Of a stretch of DNA of 34,997 bases, positions 1-7,854 are shown one piece after another. Position 1 is the first letter of the stretch; each line of letters opens with the position of its first letter. Source of the stretch: Planctomycetaceae bacterium (lineage in GTDB: Bacteria > Planctomycetota > Planctomycetia > Planctomycetales > Planctomycetaceae); assembly GCA_002726205.1 (NCBI GenBank), contig PBSL01000072.1, positions 1-34,997 of the forward strand. Reading direction: 5' to 3'. Below the pieces are notes generated by a model. The model had not been told where the DNA came from, made no database searches, and saw only the letters and a program-made list of their open reading frames with translations. The translations under genes were made by a program, and so were the position numbers.

Positions 1-1043
1 AAAAGGAAGGCGAAGCGGGACGCAAGAAGATTAACGAGTGGACACGACGGGCCACCGTGATCATCTGTCTCTTCCAGAGTTTCTTCTGGATCAAGGCCCT
101 CTCGGGAGGCGTGCTGGGTGGTGGGGGACTGATCATACGGGAATACGATACGTTTGCCTGGTGGATGGTGGGGACGATCACCATGACGGCCGGGACGATC
201 TTCCTGATGTGGATCGGCGAGCAGATCGATGCGTATGGTGTTGGCAACGGGATCAGCCTGCTGATCATGGCCGGCATTGTGGCGCGAATGCCCCAGGCCG
301 GCGGCCAGTTGCTGCAACCGGCGTTTACCGAGGGCGTTGGCCTGGGAACCGATTCAGGCATTGAGAAGCTGTTGCTACTGGGGGTGATATTTGTTGCCGT
401 GGTCTTCTGGGTGATCATGATCACCCAGGGACAACGACGGATCCCGATCCAGAGTGCCAAGCACGTCAAGGGTCGCCGGGTCCATGGCGGGCAACGGCAG
501 AGTTTGCCGTTGCGGGTCAATCAGGCGGGCGTGATGCCGATCATCTTCGCCTCGAGCCTGCTGATGATACCCATGTTCCTCTTTCAGCAACTTCACCAGC
601 ACTTTGGCCCTCGCATCTGGGGGCCTCTGTCTGACGCTTTCGGCTCCAGCGGTCGTGGCTTTGTCTACAACGTTTGTTATATCGGGCTGATCTACTTCTT
701 CTGCTATTTCTGGACCGCGATCACATTCAATCCGAAGGACATGGCCAGCAATCTCAAGGACTACGGTAGCTTTGTCCCCGGGTACCGACCCGGAGAACGC
801 ACCTCGGTGTTTCTCGAGCAGGTGATGATCCGCATTACCTACGTCGGGGCTGCCTTCCTGGCATTGGTGGCGATCATTCCGACGATCGTCGCTACTGCGA
901 TGGGCATCCCGTTCCTGATTGCCAGTTTTTATGGCGGAACGGGATTGTTGATCGTCGTCTCGGTTGCGCTGGATCTGGTGCAGAAGATCGACAGCCACCT
1001 GGTGATGAGAAATTATCCCGGGCTGTTGGAAGGGGAATCCTGA
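1..1043 (+). CDS. secY: Preprotein translocase subunit SecY, 5' end missing
   Basis: Channel-forming subunit of the Sec translocon in the inner membrane. The gene is cut by the window edge; the frame is read from base 3, giving 346 residues up to TGA at 1041-1043. By family length about the first 110-120 residues (TM1-2) are missing. Visible features are many hydrophobic helices, the conserved GVGNGISLLI stretch around residue 80, basic cytoplasmic loops (GQRRIPIQ, followed by the VNQAGVMPIIFASSLL segment), and a C-terminal end typical of SecY. It is followed 23 bases later by map, the usual order at the end of the spc operon. Identification is firm. Confidence 0.97.
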   Translation, partial: KEGEAGRKKINEWTRRATVIICLFQSFFWIKALSGGVLGGGGLIIREYDTFAWWMVGTITMTAGTIFLMWIGEQIDAYGVGNGISLLIMAGIVARMPQAGGQLLQPAFTEGVGLGTDSGIEKLLLLGVIFVAVVFWVIMITQGQRRIPIQSAKHVKGRRVHGGQRQSLPLRVNQAGVMPIIFASSLLMIPMFLFQQLHQHFGPRIWGPLSDAFGSSGRGFVYNVCYIGLIYFFCYFWTAITFNPKDMASNLKDYGSFVPGYRPGERTSVFLEQVMIRITYVGAAFLALVAIIPTIVATAMGIPFLIASFYGGTGLLIVVSVALDLVQKIDSHLVMRNYPGLLEGES

Positions 1044-1066
1044 GTCGGTCGCGAGGGCCGTCGCCG

Positions 1067-1831
1067 GTGATTCGGTCGAAGAGTCCCGACGAAATCGAGG
1101 GGATGCGTCGAGCAGGTCGGGTGGTCGTGGAGGCCATCCAGGCAGCGCGGTTGCTGTTGTGTCCAGGTGTGACAACGCGACGGCTCGACGAGGCCATTGT
1201 TGAAGTGATCGAGGGTGCCGGCGCCGACGCAGTGTTTCGAGGGATGCCCGCGCCCGGTGTTTCTCCCTACCCTGCCGCATCTTGCCTTTCGGTGAACGAC
1301 CAGGCGCTGCATGCAATTCCCTCGGAGCGGGAAATCCAGGACGGAGACCTCGTCAGCATCGATGCCGGTTGCCGCCTGGGCGGCTGGTGTGCCGACGCCG
1401 CCTGCAGCTTCGGCGTCGGGGCAGTTGATCGCTCGACGACGACCCTGCTGGATGAGGGCCGGCTGGCCTTGGAGACAGCCGTGCTTGGGCTGAGAGAATG
1501 CCGGCGTTGGGCTGACGTGGTCCGCCGTGTCCGCAACCAGGTGGCCGAGGCCGGCCTGGCACTGGTGGAGGGGCCGAGCGGTCACGGGATCGGGCGTACG
1601 CTGCACGAGGATCCTCAGGTTGGCTGGAGCGATCCGCCGCCGGACGATTTTGCGATCACGCCGGGACTGGTGATTGCCGTGGAACCTCTCGTGACGACCG
1701 GCCGAGGACGACTGCAGGTCGCTGAAGACGGCTGGACACTTTCCAGTCTCGACGGTCATCGCGTGGTCCACTTCGAACAGACTGTTGCCATCGGTGAGAA
1801 CGGACCAGCTGTACTCACACCCTGGGAGTGA
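1067..1831 (+). CDS. map: Methionine aminopeptidase, type I
   Basis: Removes the initiator methionine from nascent proteins in the cytoplasm; a di-metal enzyme. The GTG at 1067 is chosen because a GAGGG lies 10 bases upstream and the protein then begins directly with the family start (IRSKSPDEIEGMRRAG). All five metal ligands of the family can be seen: the two Asp in SIDAG and WCADAACSF, His in GHGIGRTLHEDP, Glu in AVEPLVT, and Glu in FEQTV. The substrate-site His of the family is in LHAIPS. Length 254 residues is normal. It sits between secY and rpmJ; infA, often found here, is absent. Confidence 0.96.
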   Translation: MIRSKSPDEIEGMRRAGRVVVEAIQAARLLLCPGVTTRRLDEAIVEVIEGAGADAVFRGMPAPGVSPYPAASCLSVNDQALHAIPSEREIQDGDLVSIDAGCRLGGWCADAACSFGVGAVDRSTTTLLDEGRLALETAVLGLRECRRWADVVRRVRNQVAEAGLALVEGPSGHGIGRTLHEDPQVGWSDPPPDDFAITPGLVIAVEPLVTTGRGRLQVAEDGWTLSSLDGHRVVHFEQTVAIGENGPAVLTPWE

Positions 1832-1894
1832 TTCGTCGAGGCACGCTGGGAGTCGGGCCATCATTCGCGGAAGTGGAAATCCGGTTGAGTTGCC

Positions 1895-1924
1895 TTGTGG
1901 ATCGTGGATCACGACGCTTATAAT
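1895..1924 (+). promoter_or_regulatory. Candidate sigma-70 promoter ahead of rpmJ
   Basis: A perfect TATAAT lies at 1919-1924, with TTGTGG (three of six consensus bases) at 1895-1900 and an 18-base spacer. The inferred transcription start near 1931 is about 30 bases ahead of rpmJ. It would let rpmJ-rpsM-rpsK-rpoA-rplQ be transcribed independently of the upstream spc genes. Sequence match only. Confidence 0.5.
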
Positions 1925-1960
1925 CGCCCAATTCCATTGAGAATGACGAGGTTTGTGCCG

Positions 1961-2077
1961 ATGAAGGTACGCTCGAGCGTCAAGCGAATTTGTGAGAACT
2001 GCAAGGTGGTGCGTCGTAAGGGACGCATTTATGTCATCTGTTCAACCAATCCGCGCCATAAGCAGCGGCAGGGCTGA
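1961..2077 (+). CDS. rpmJ: 50S ribosomal protein L36
   Basis: Small zinc-binding protein of the large ribosomal subunit, 38 residues, beginning [15 protein letters not shown]. The ATG at 1961 gives exactly the family start; the longer in-frame opening from 1895 would add residues with no counterpart in L36. A GAGG lies 9 bases upstream. The zinc ligands of the C+ form are present (two Cys in CENC, one Cys in ICST, one His in PRHKQ). The gene lies between map and rpsM as in most bacteria. Confidence 0.96.
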   Translation: MKVRSSVKRICENCKVVRRKGRIYVICSTNPRHKQRQG

Positions 2078-2145
2078 TCGGATTGAACGGGCCGAATGCG
2101 GAAGTGCCCGTCGTCTCTTGAGTTTCGAAGGACGAGACTGAGAAT

Positions 2146-2532
2146 ATGCCGAGAATTCAGGGTGTTGATATTCCCAACGACAAGGCGACCTATGTGTCGC
2201 TGACGTACTTGTTTGGGATTGGACGGACGACGGCATTGGATGTTTGCCACTCGTTGCGTCTTGATCCGCAAGCCAAGGCCGGTGATCTGAGCGAGGACGA
2301 GGTTGCAAGGATCACCAATCACCTCGACAAGGAAGCGGTGATCGAGGGGCCTCTGCGTCGGAAAGTACAGCAGGAGATCTCGCGGTTACGTGACATTCGC
2401 TGTTACCGCGGGATCAGACATCGCCGGGGCTTGCCCGTTCGAGGTCAGCGGACGCGGACCAATGCCCGCACGCGTAAGGGGGCTAAGAAGACGGTTGCCG
2501 GGAAGAAGGGCGTCAAGGACATGCGTCACTAG
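2146..2532 (+). CDS. rpsM: 30S ribosomal protein S13
   Basis: Small-subunit head protein contacting the P-site tRNA and L5. The 128-residue product starts MPRIQGVDIPNDK and contains the helix-hairpin-helix-like LFGIGRTTA and the basic C-terminal tail RGQRTRTNARTRKG typical of S13. The length matches the family (about 118-128). An AAGGA lies 13 bases before the ATG, slightly far. It is followed by rpsK after 105 bases. Confidence 0.97.
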   Translation: MPRIQGVDIPNDKATYVSLTYLFGIGRTTALDVCHSLRLDPQAKAGDLSEDEVARITNHLDKEAVIEGPLRRKVQQEISRLRDIRCYRGIRHRRGLPVRGQRTRTNARTRKGAKKTVAGKKGVKDMRH

Positions 2533-2637
2533 CCCGGGCCTCTCCTCCGGCCGGCCGCGACGAGCGGTCGATGCAGGTGGGCCAGGCGATCGTGAAAGCG
2601 GACTGAGAGAGACGGGTAGGAAAAGGGGGACCAGAGC

Positions 2638-3018
2638 GTGGCGAAAACCAAACGTCGCAAGGTCCGGCGAAATGTGACCCGGGCTGTCGCCCACATCAAG
2701 GCGACGTTCAACAATACGATTGTTACCATCACCGACCCCAACGGCGACGTGCTTTGCTGGGCGACGGCCGGCACAAGCGGATTCAAGGGGAGTCGCAAGA
2801 GCACCCCGTTTGCCGCACAGCGTGCCGCGGAAACCTGTGCTGAACGTGCGGCAAAGATGGGAGTGCGGGAGATGGAGATCAAGGTCAAGGGACCTGGTTC
2901 GGGACGCGAGAGTGCGATCACCGGGCTGCAGACGGCAGGGATTACGATCAAGGTGATCGAGGATGTGACACCGTTGCCTCACAACGGCTGTCGTCCTCCG
3001 AAGAAACGACGCGTGTAG
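2638..3018 (+). CDS. rpsK: 30S ribosomal protein S11
   Basis: Small-subunit platform protein binding 16S rRNA near the Shine-Dalgarno helix. The GTG start at 2638 has AGGGGGA about 8 bases upstream and gives 126 residues beginning [13 protein letters not shown]. Family motifs are clear: [35 protein letters not shown], and the C-terminal [20 protein letters not shown]. In many bacteria rpsD follows; here the next gene is rpoA, so S4 must be encoded elsewhere if present. Confidence 0.97.
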   Translation: MAKTKRRKVRRNVTRAVAHIKATFNNTIVTITDPNGDVLCWATAGTSGFKGSRKSTPFAAQRAAETCAERAAKMGVREMEIKVKGPGSGRESAITGLQTAGITIKVIEDVTPLPHNGCRPPKKRRV

Positions 3019-3040
3019 GCCCGCCACATGATGGCTCACG

Positions 3041-3058
3041 GCGACGTTTCGGCGTCGC
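3041..3058 (+). other. Small hairpin in the rpsK-rpoA spacer
   Basis: GCGACG (3041-3046) and CGTCGC (3053-3058) can pair over a six-base loop TTTCGG. The 111-base spacer between rpsK and rpoA is where rpsD usually sits. There is no T-run after the stem, so it is not a classic terminator. It could be a processing or translation-control element, or chance. Confidence 0.3.
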
Positions 3059-3129
3059 TGCCGCCCGACGTGGTTGGGTGGTGAGGCAGGATAACATTGG
3101 ATTGGGACTGAGACAGGGGAGAAGCCTCG

Positions 3130-4140
3130 ATGCGGATCCGTTGGCGTGGATTGGAGTTGCCCAGTCGGGTGGAACCGGAATCGGATTCTTTGACCGACAA
3201 CTACGGTCGGTTCGTTGCCGAGCCGTTCGAGCGTGGGTTTGGGACAACGATTGGCAACAGCCTGAGGCGGATTCTGCTCTCGAGTCTCGAGGGGGCCGCC
3301 ATTACCCAGGCCCGGATCCATGGGATCCAGCACGAATTCACGACGATTCCGGGCGTTGTCGAGGACGTCACTGACATCTGCCTGAACTTCAAGTCGTTGA
3401 TCGTCAAGAACAACAGCCCGCAATCGAAGACGATCCGAATTGAAAAGGACACGGCCGGTGTGGTCACCGGGGCCGATGTTCAGACCGACGGTCAGGTCGA
3501 GGTGATCAATACCGACATGGTGATCGCCACGCTGACCGACAACGTGCCTTTCCAGGTCGAATTGACCGTCGAGAACGGGCGTGGCTACGTACCGGCCGCG
3601 GAGCATTCCGAGTTCGAGACGGAGGTGGGCGTGATTCCGCTGGATGCAACGTTCTCACCGGTCATCCGTATGCGGTACAAGATTGAAGAGACCCGTGTTG
3701 GACAACGAACCAACTACGATCGGTTGCTGATGGAGATCTGGACCAACGGAGTCGTTACGCCCGAGATGGCCCTGGTGGAATCGGCCAAGATTCTTCGCAA
3801 GCACCTCAACCCGTTCGTGACCTATCGTGAACCGGGTCCGGAGGTTGCTCCAGATGCAGCGCTGCAGGGCATGGCCGAGACTGTCGGATATGGCCCGGTG
3901 GATCTCGAACTCGAAGAACGACTCAACCAGAGCCTCGCGGAATTGAATCTATCGGTTCGGGCCACCAACTGCCTGGAGTCCGAGGGGATCAATACCGTGC
4001 GTGACCTGGTCACCCGGGCAGAAGACGAGTTGCTGTTGGTGAGAAACTTCGGTGAAACGACGCTGGTCGAGGTCCGCGAACGACTTGATTCGCTTGGTCT
4101 GAGGCTGGGCATGAAGGTCGCTGGTACGCCGACACCCTGA
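3130..4140 (+). CDS. rpoA: DNA-directed RNA polymerase subunit alpha
   Basis: Alpha subunit of RNA polymerase, assembling the core enzyme through its N-terminal domain and contacting UP elements and activators through its C-terminal domain. 336 residues, normal length. The N-terminal domain shows the dimerisation segment [20 protein letters not shown] and the conserved [13 protein letters not shown]. The C-terminal domain shows [14 protein letters not shown], where R277 matches the DNA-contacting Arg of the E. coli protein, then two helix-hairpin-helix motifs. AGGGGAG lies upstream of ATG 3130. rplQ follows after 57 bases, as usual. Confidence 0.98.
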   Translation: MRIRWRGLELPSRVEPESDSLTDNYGRFVAEPFERGFGTTIGNSLRRILLSSLEGAAITQARIHGIQHEFTTIPGVVEDVTDICLNFKSLIVKNNSPQSKTIRIEKDTAGVVTGADVQTDGQVEVINTDMVIATLTDNVPFQVELTVENGRGYVPAAEHSEFETEVGVIPLDATFSPVIRMRYKIEETRVGQRTNYDRLLMEIWTNGVVTPEMALVESAKILRKHLNPFVTYREPGPEVAPDAALQGMAETVGYGPVDLELEERLNQSLAELNLSVRATNCLESEGINTVRDLVTRAEDELLLVRNFGETTLVEVRERLDSLGLRLGMKVAGTPTP

Positions 4141-4197
4141 CCCACGCAACCGCGACGGACAGGAACACAATCAAGAAACCCAGACGCAGATAATTCG

Positions 4198-5007
4198 ATG
4201 CGACACCGAATGCGAGGCCGCAAGCTCGGCCGCAGCCCCTCCCATCGCCGTGCCATGCTCCGGAACATGGCCTGTAGCCTTCTCCGGACTCTTGACCAGG
4301 ATGAGGATGATCCGCACCGTGCGAAGGTCCCCGGGCGGATCGTCACCACACTTCCCAAGGCCAAGGAACTGCGTCCTTTCGTCGAGAAGCTGGTGACCTT
4401 GGCAAAAAAAGGTCGACAGTTCGAGCTCGTGGTCCCCGAGGCCCCGCAGAAGCTGGAGGACCAAGTTCGCAACGAACGGCGAGAGCAGACGGCCGAGTGG
4501 AAGCGGTGGAAGGGAACGCCTGAGTACACCGCCTGGAACCAGGCAACGGCCCCGGCGATTGCCTGCCGCCGTCGTGCCTTTGCACTCCTGCGAGACAAGG
4601 ACGCGGTTTCCATTCTCTTCGATGAGCTTGCCGACCGCTTCGCCGATCGAGCGGGTGGCTACACGAGGATCATCAAGCTGGCCAACGTCCGACTCGGTGA
4701 TGCCGGTCGCCAGGCGTTGATCGAATTCGTTGGTGAGGATGATACGATCGCAGAGCGTCAACCGTCACTGGAAGTTGACGACGACGACGACGATGATGCT
4801 GATCAGGACACCGGTGCGGACGAGCCGACTGAAGCCGGCGAAGACGTCGCTGCTGAGGCTGGCCCTGATGGCTCTGACCCCGTCGAAGCGGGCGAAGAAG
4901 AGGACGTCGAAGCGGTTGGCGACGGCGAGACTTCTGGTGAGGATGAGCCCCAGGATGAGCCCCAGGATGAGGGCGATGCGGATGACGAGGTCGAGTCGGA
5001 GGATTGA
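4198..5007 (+). CDS. rplQ: 50S ribosomal protein L17, enlarged form
   Basis: Large-subunit protein near the tunnel exit. At 269 residues it is about twice the usual 115-130. The conserved parts are residues 1-30 (RHRMRGRKLGRSPSHRRAM), 48-70 (TTLPKAKELRPFVEKLVTLAK), 124-158 (RRRAFALLRDKDAV to RAGGYTRI) and the strand around 170-178. Compared with E. coli L17 there is a small insertion near 31-45, a large one at about 71-120 rich in charged residues and Trp, and an acidic tail at about 180-269 beginning EVDDDDDDD. The position after rpoA makes the identity sure. The tail is coded partly by a 12-base tandem repeat at 4941-4971. The next gene overlaps its 3' end. Confidence 0.95.
   Translation: MRHRMRGRKLGRSPSHRRAMLRNMACSLLRTLDQDEDDPHRAKVPGRIVTTLPKAKELRPFVEKLVTLAKKGRQFELVVPEAPQKLEDQVRNERREQTAEWKRWKGTPEYTAWNQATAPAIACRRRAFALLRDKDAVSILFDELADRFADRAGGYTRIIKLANVRLGDAGRQALIEFVGEDDTIAERQPSLEVDDDDDDDADQDTGADEPTEAGEDVAAEAGPDGSDPVEAGEEEDVEAVGDGETSGEDEPQDEPQDEGDADDEVESED
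4941..4971 (+). repeat. 12-base tandem repeat in the rplQ acidic tail
   Basis: Two full units GGATGAGCCCCA (4941-4952, 4953-4964) and a partial third. In the rplQ frame they code for repeated DEPQ. In the next frame each unit holds an ATG just ahead of the overlapping metallopeptidase-like gene, so the repeat supplies several alternative start codons. Length change by slippage would keep both frames. Confidence 0.75.
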
Positions 5008-5641
5008 GACAGCGGTTCGACGGGTGCGGCTCGGCAATCCGCGGTCACGGTCCGATGACAAGGATGTCTCGTTTGACTTCAGCTCGTCGATGCGAGAACT
5101 CTGCGAGGACATCGCGGTCCGCGTGCCCGAACTGGCACATATTCGCATGGACGAGGTTGCCGTCTGTATCACCCGGGCACGACGCGGGGGGCGGACCGGG
5201 CTGTGGGCCAAGTTGACGCCGATGCGATTCGAACATGGGGCCCGGGTTGGCGTCCGACGGGGTCGACGTTACCTGGTCGACCCCTTGATCGTCGATGGTC
5301 GCGAGAAACTCTACATCCTGACGTTCTGCCTGCCGAGATTCCTTGATCTGACCTATCGCGAAAAACTCGAAACGGTTTTCCACGAGCTCTACCACATCGG
5401 AACGGCCTTTGACGGCGACTACCGCCGGTTTGCCGGCCGGTATCATGTGCACTCGGCACGTGGCGCCCAATTCGATCGTCAGGCACAACGCCTCTGCGAC
5501 CTGTACCTCTCGACGCTGCCCTCGCCGATGGCCTGCCGGTTTCTCAGACATCGTTTCCCGACCCTGTTGGCTCACCACGGTTCCGTCAGCGGAATGATGA
5601 TCCCGGTCCCAAAGCTGGTTCCGGTTGAACCGGCGGCCTAG
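4982..5641 (+). CDS. Putative zinc metallopeptidase, HExxH-containing
   Basis: A 219-residue protein with HELYH at residues 134-138, the zinc-binding and catalytic motif of gluzincin/metzincin-type peptidases, on a predicted helix (REKLETVFHELYHIG). Other His that could be the third ligand are H155 and H157 in GRYHVHSARGAQFD. No signal peptide or TM helix is seen. It resembles small putative metallopeptidases annotated in planctomycetes and in phages; the substrate is unknown. The start is uncertain: ATG 4982 has GAGGG upstream and overlaps rplQ by 26 bases; in-frame ATGs at 4967 and 4976 and GTG 5024 are alternatives. The overlap suggests translation coupled to L17. Its stop TAG shares CTAG with the convergent cysteine desulfurase gene. 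Confidence 0.75.
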   Translation: MTRSSRRIETAVRRVRLGNPRSRSDDKDVSFDFSSSMRELCEDIAVRVPELAHIRMDEVAVCITRARRGGRTGLWAKLTPMRFEHGARVGVRRGRRYLVDPLIVDGREKLYILTFCLPRFLDLTYREKLETVFHELYHIGTAFDGDYRRFAGRYHVHSARGAQFDRQAQRLCDLYLSTLPSPMACRFLRHRFPTLLAHHGSVSGMMIPVPKLVPVEPAA

Positions 5642-6795
5642 CCGTCGGTGATCGAGGCCAATGCGACGCAGGCGGCGTCGATGTTGTCGGTCGTCGAGAA
5701 CGGTCCGATGCTCAGCCGCAGCGTCCCACCCCCGGCGAGGGTGCCGGCGGCCTCATGAACGCCGGGAGCACAATGTAGCCCCGCGCGGGCCTGGATGCCG
5801 AAGGACTCGTCGAGCACTGTCGCCAGTACCTGGGGCTCAAAGGCGTCGGCAACCAGGCTGACCACACCTACCCGGGGCACTTCGGGTGGCGGTCCGACCA
5901 GTCTCAGGCCCGTCAACGGTTTGAGACCTGCGAGCAGACGTTGGGTCAGGTCCTGTTCGTGTTTCTCGATGGCGGTCACCCCGGTTTCCTGCAGGAAAGC
6001 CAGACCGGCGTCCAGGCCGAACAACGCCGGTGCGTTCAGATTTCCTGCTTCGAACTTGTCAGGCATGATGTCGGGTTGCCGGGAGTCTTGGCTGTAAGAG
6101 CCGGTGCCCCCCTGCCGCAATCCGACCAGTTCGTTCTCCAAGCCTGGGCGGATGTAGAGCAAACCGGTGCCCAGCGGACCCAGCAGTCCCTTGTGACCGG
6201 CACAGGCCACCAGATCAACCGGCCAGTCGGCAACCGTCATCGCCAGGTGTCCCGCCGACTGCGCGGCATCAACAAGGACGAGGACGCCGGCGTCTCGGGC
6301 CACGGTGCCAATGTCCTGGATCGGCTGGATGACGCCGGTGACGTTGGATGCATGCTGGATGGCGACCAGCCGAGTCGAAGGTTGCAGGGCGGCGCTGACA
6401 GCTGCTGCATCGACACGTCCTCCGGCATCGACATCCACCACGGTCACACGAATGCCCCGGCGTTTCTCCAGTTCCCGCAAGGGTCTCAGCACCGAATTGT
6501 GCTCGGCCTGGGATGTGACAACATGGTCACCTTCACGCAACAGGCCGTGCAGGGCGAGGTTGAGACCGTCGGTGGCGTTGAAGGTCCAGACGATCCGCTC
6601 CGGACTCTCGGCTCCCAGGACTTCAGCAGCCCGCTTGCGGCATCGTTTCATGACCGAATCGACATCAATCGCCATGCGATAGCCGCCTCGACCGGCGGCG
6701 ACACCGAGGCCGCGGTTGAAGTGATCAACCGCGGCATAGACCGATTCGGGCTTGGGGTAACTCGTGGCCGCGTTGTCGAGGTAGATTCGAGACAC
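5638..6795 (-). CDS. Cysteine desulfurase family protein (class V aminotransferase)
   Basis: PLP enzyme predicted to take sulfur from cysteine as a protein persulfide. 385 residues from GTG 6795, which follows AGGAAAG and leaves 13 bases after moaA; a longer in-frame opening to 6888 lies inside moaA and adds nothing family-like. The protein begins SRIYLDNAATSYPKPESV. Visible are H99 (QAEHNS, above the PLP ring), D176 (LVDAAQS), the PLP lysine K202 in AGHKGLLGPLGTG, and the persulfide-forming C342 in ARAGLHCAP. It is closest in style to the EF2568-like subgroup of IscS/SufS relatives. Lying last in a moaD-moaE-moaA run, it may supply sulfur for the MoaD thiocarboxylate; that role is inference. 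Confidence 0.88.
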   Translation of the reverse strand: MSRIYLDNAATSYPKPESVYAAVDHFNRGLGVAAGRGGYRMAIDVDSVMKRCRKRAAEVLGAESPERIVWTFNATDGLNLALHGLLREGDHVVTSQAEHNSVLRPLRELEKRRGIRVTVVDVDAGGRVDAAAVSAALQPSTRLVAIQHASNVTGVIQPIQDIGTVARDAGVLVLVDAAQSAGHLAMTVADWPVDLVACAGHKGLLGPLGTGLLYIRPGLENELVGLRQGGTGSYSQDSRQPDIMPDKFEAGNLNAPALFGLDAGLAFLQETGVTAIEKHEQDLTQRLLAGLKPLTGLRLVGPPPEVPRVGVVSLVADAFEPQVLATVLDESFGIQARAGLHCAPGVHEAAGTLAGGGTLRLSIGPFSTTDNIDAACVALASITDG

Positions 6796-6808
6796 GTGCG
6801 AGTCTTTC

Positions 6809-7810
6809 CTAACCGCCGATCGAGAACATTGGTCGATCGGGTTGGACGAATCGTGCCGTGTTGATTTCGTGACCCTCTGCCTTCTCATGGATCGACGACC
6901 GGATCGACTCGATCATCTGTTCATCGGTTCCGCCGTCACGGAGGATGGTCTTGATGTCGGTTTCTATGAGACTGAACAGGCAGTTGCGGAGCTTGCCGTC
7001 GGCGGTCAGGCGGAAGCGATTGCACATGCCGCAGAACGGTTCGCTGACGGAGGCAATAAAGCCGACGCGTCCTCGCCCGTCAGCGAACTCGAAGTCGCTG
7101 GAGGGGGCCGTGGGGTCGGGACGCCCCCTGGCGACGAGTGGGCCGAACTCGGCCTCCAATCGACTGCGGATCTCAGAAGCAAACAGCACGCGATTTCGAT
7201 CCCAGGCATTGTCCGCGTCGAGTGGCATGAACTCGATGAACCGTACTTCCACACCCGATTCCCGGGCAAATCTCCCAAAGGGGATCAGTTGGTCCTCGGT
7301 CAGTCCACGGATCGCCACCGCGTTGATCTTGATCGGGTCGAAGCCGGCATCCTTGGCTGCCTGGAGACCCTCGAGAACCTTCTCGTGTCCTTCCCGACGT
7401 GTGACCTCTTTGAAGCGAACGGGGTCAAGTGCATCGAGGCTGACGTTGATCCTTCGCAGGCCCGCCGCGAACAGGTCCCGTGCCTGCTCGCCGAGCAGGA
7501 TCCCGTTGGTGCTCAGACCGATGTCCTGGATGCCGTCGATGGCGGCCAGTTTTTCGATCAGCACCGGCAGGTCCCTGCGGACCAGCGGTTCCCCACCGGT
7601 GATTCTCAGCTTGTCGACTCCCAGTCGTGCAGCGACCGTCACGAATCGCCCGATCTCCTCGAACGTCAGCAATTCCTCCCGAGCCACGAATTCCACGTCG
7701 TCGGCCGGCATGCAATAAAAGCAGCGGAGGTTACAGCGGTCGGTGACGCTGAGTCTTAGGTTGTTGTGTCGCCGGCCAAAGGAATCGACGAGTGGGGGAA
7801 GAGAAGTCAT
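6809..7810 (-). CDS. moaA: GTP 3',8-cyclase MoaA
   Basis: Radical-SAM enzyme that converts GTP to 3',8-cyclo-7,8-dihydro-GTP, the first step of molybdenum cofactor synthesis. 333 residues from ATG 7810. The N-terminal SAM cluster is C26, C30 and C33 (DRCNLRCFYCMP), followed by ITGGEPLVRRD. The C-terminal substrate-binding cluster is C260, C263 and C277 (FCGMCNRFRLTADGKLRNC). The chain ends in SIGG, the double glycine required in this family. A longer in-frame opening to 7906 overlaps moaE and is not needed. MoaC is not in the window. It lies 44 bases after moaE. Confidence 0.96.
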   Translation of the reverse strand: MTSLPPLVDSFGRRHNNLRLSVTDRCNLRCFYCMPADDVEFVAREELLTFEEIGRFVTVAARLGVDKLRITGGEPLVRRDLPVLIEKLAAIDGIQDIGLSTNGILLGEQARDLFAAGLRRINVSLDALDPVRFKEVTRREGHEKVLEGLQAAKDAGFDPIKINAVAIRGLTEDQLIPFGRFARESGVEVRFIEFMPLDADNAWDRNRVLFASEIRSRLEAEFGPLVARGRPDPTAPSSDFEFADGRGRVGFIASVSEPFCGMCNRFRLTADGKLRNCLFSLIETDIKTILRDGGTDEQMIESIRSSIHEKAEGHEINTARFVQPDRPMFSIGG

Positions 7811-7854
7811 GAGGCACCGCGTTGTCTTCGGTTTCCTGGGAGGATCTGGACGAA

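Noticed and set aside
237-250. Idea that the CxxCH in the DUF1549 proteins (residue numbers given here) proves they are cytochromes c
   Set aside because: One CxxCH can bind haem, but it is a short motif, no distal ligand can be assigned, and no cytochrome c fold is evident. Kept only as a possibility.
2386-3606. 406-codon antisense frame across rpsM, rpsK and rpoA
   Set aside because: It runs opposite to three sure ribosomal/RNA polymerase genes and its translation is Arg/Pro-rich without motifs.
4404-4412. Run of seven A in rplQ as a programmed frameshift site
   Set aside because: The neighbouring frame is closed by stops before the overlapping gene opens at about 4730, so a slip here could not produce a fusion with it.
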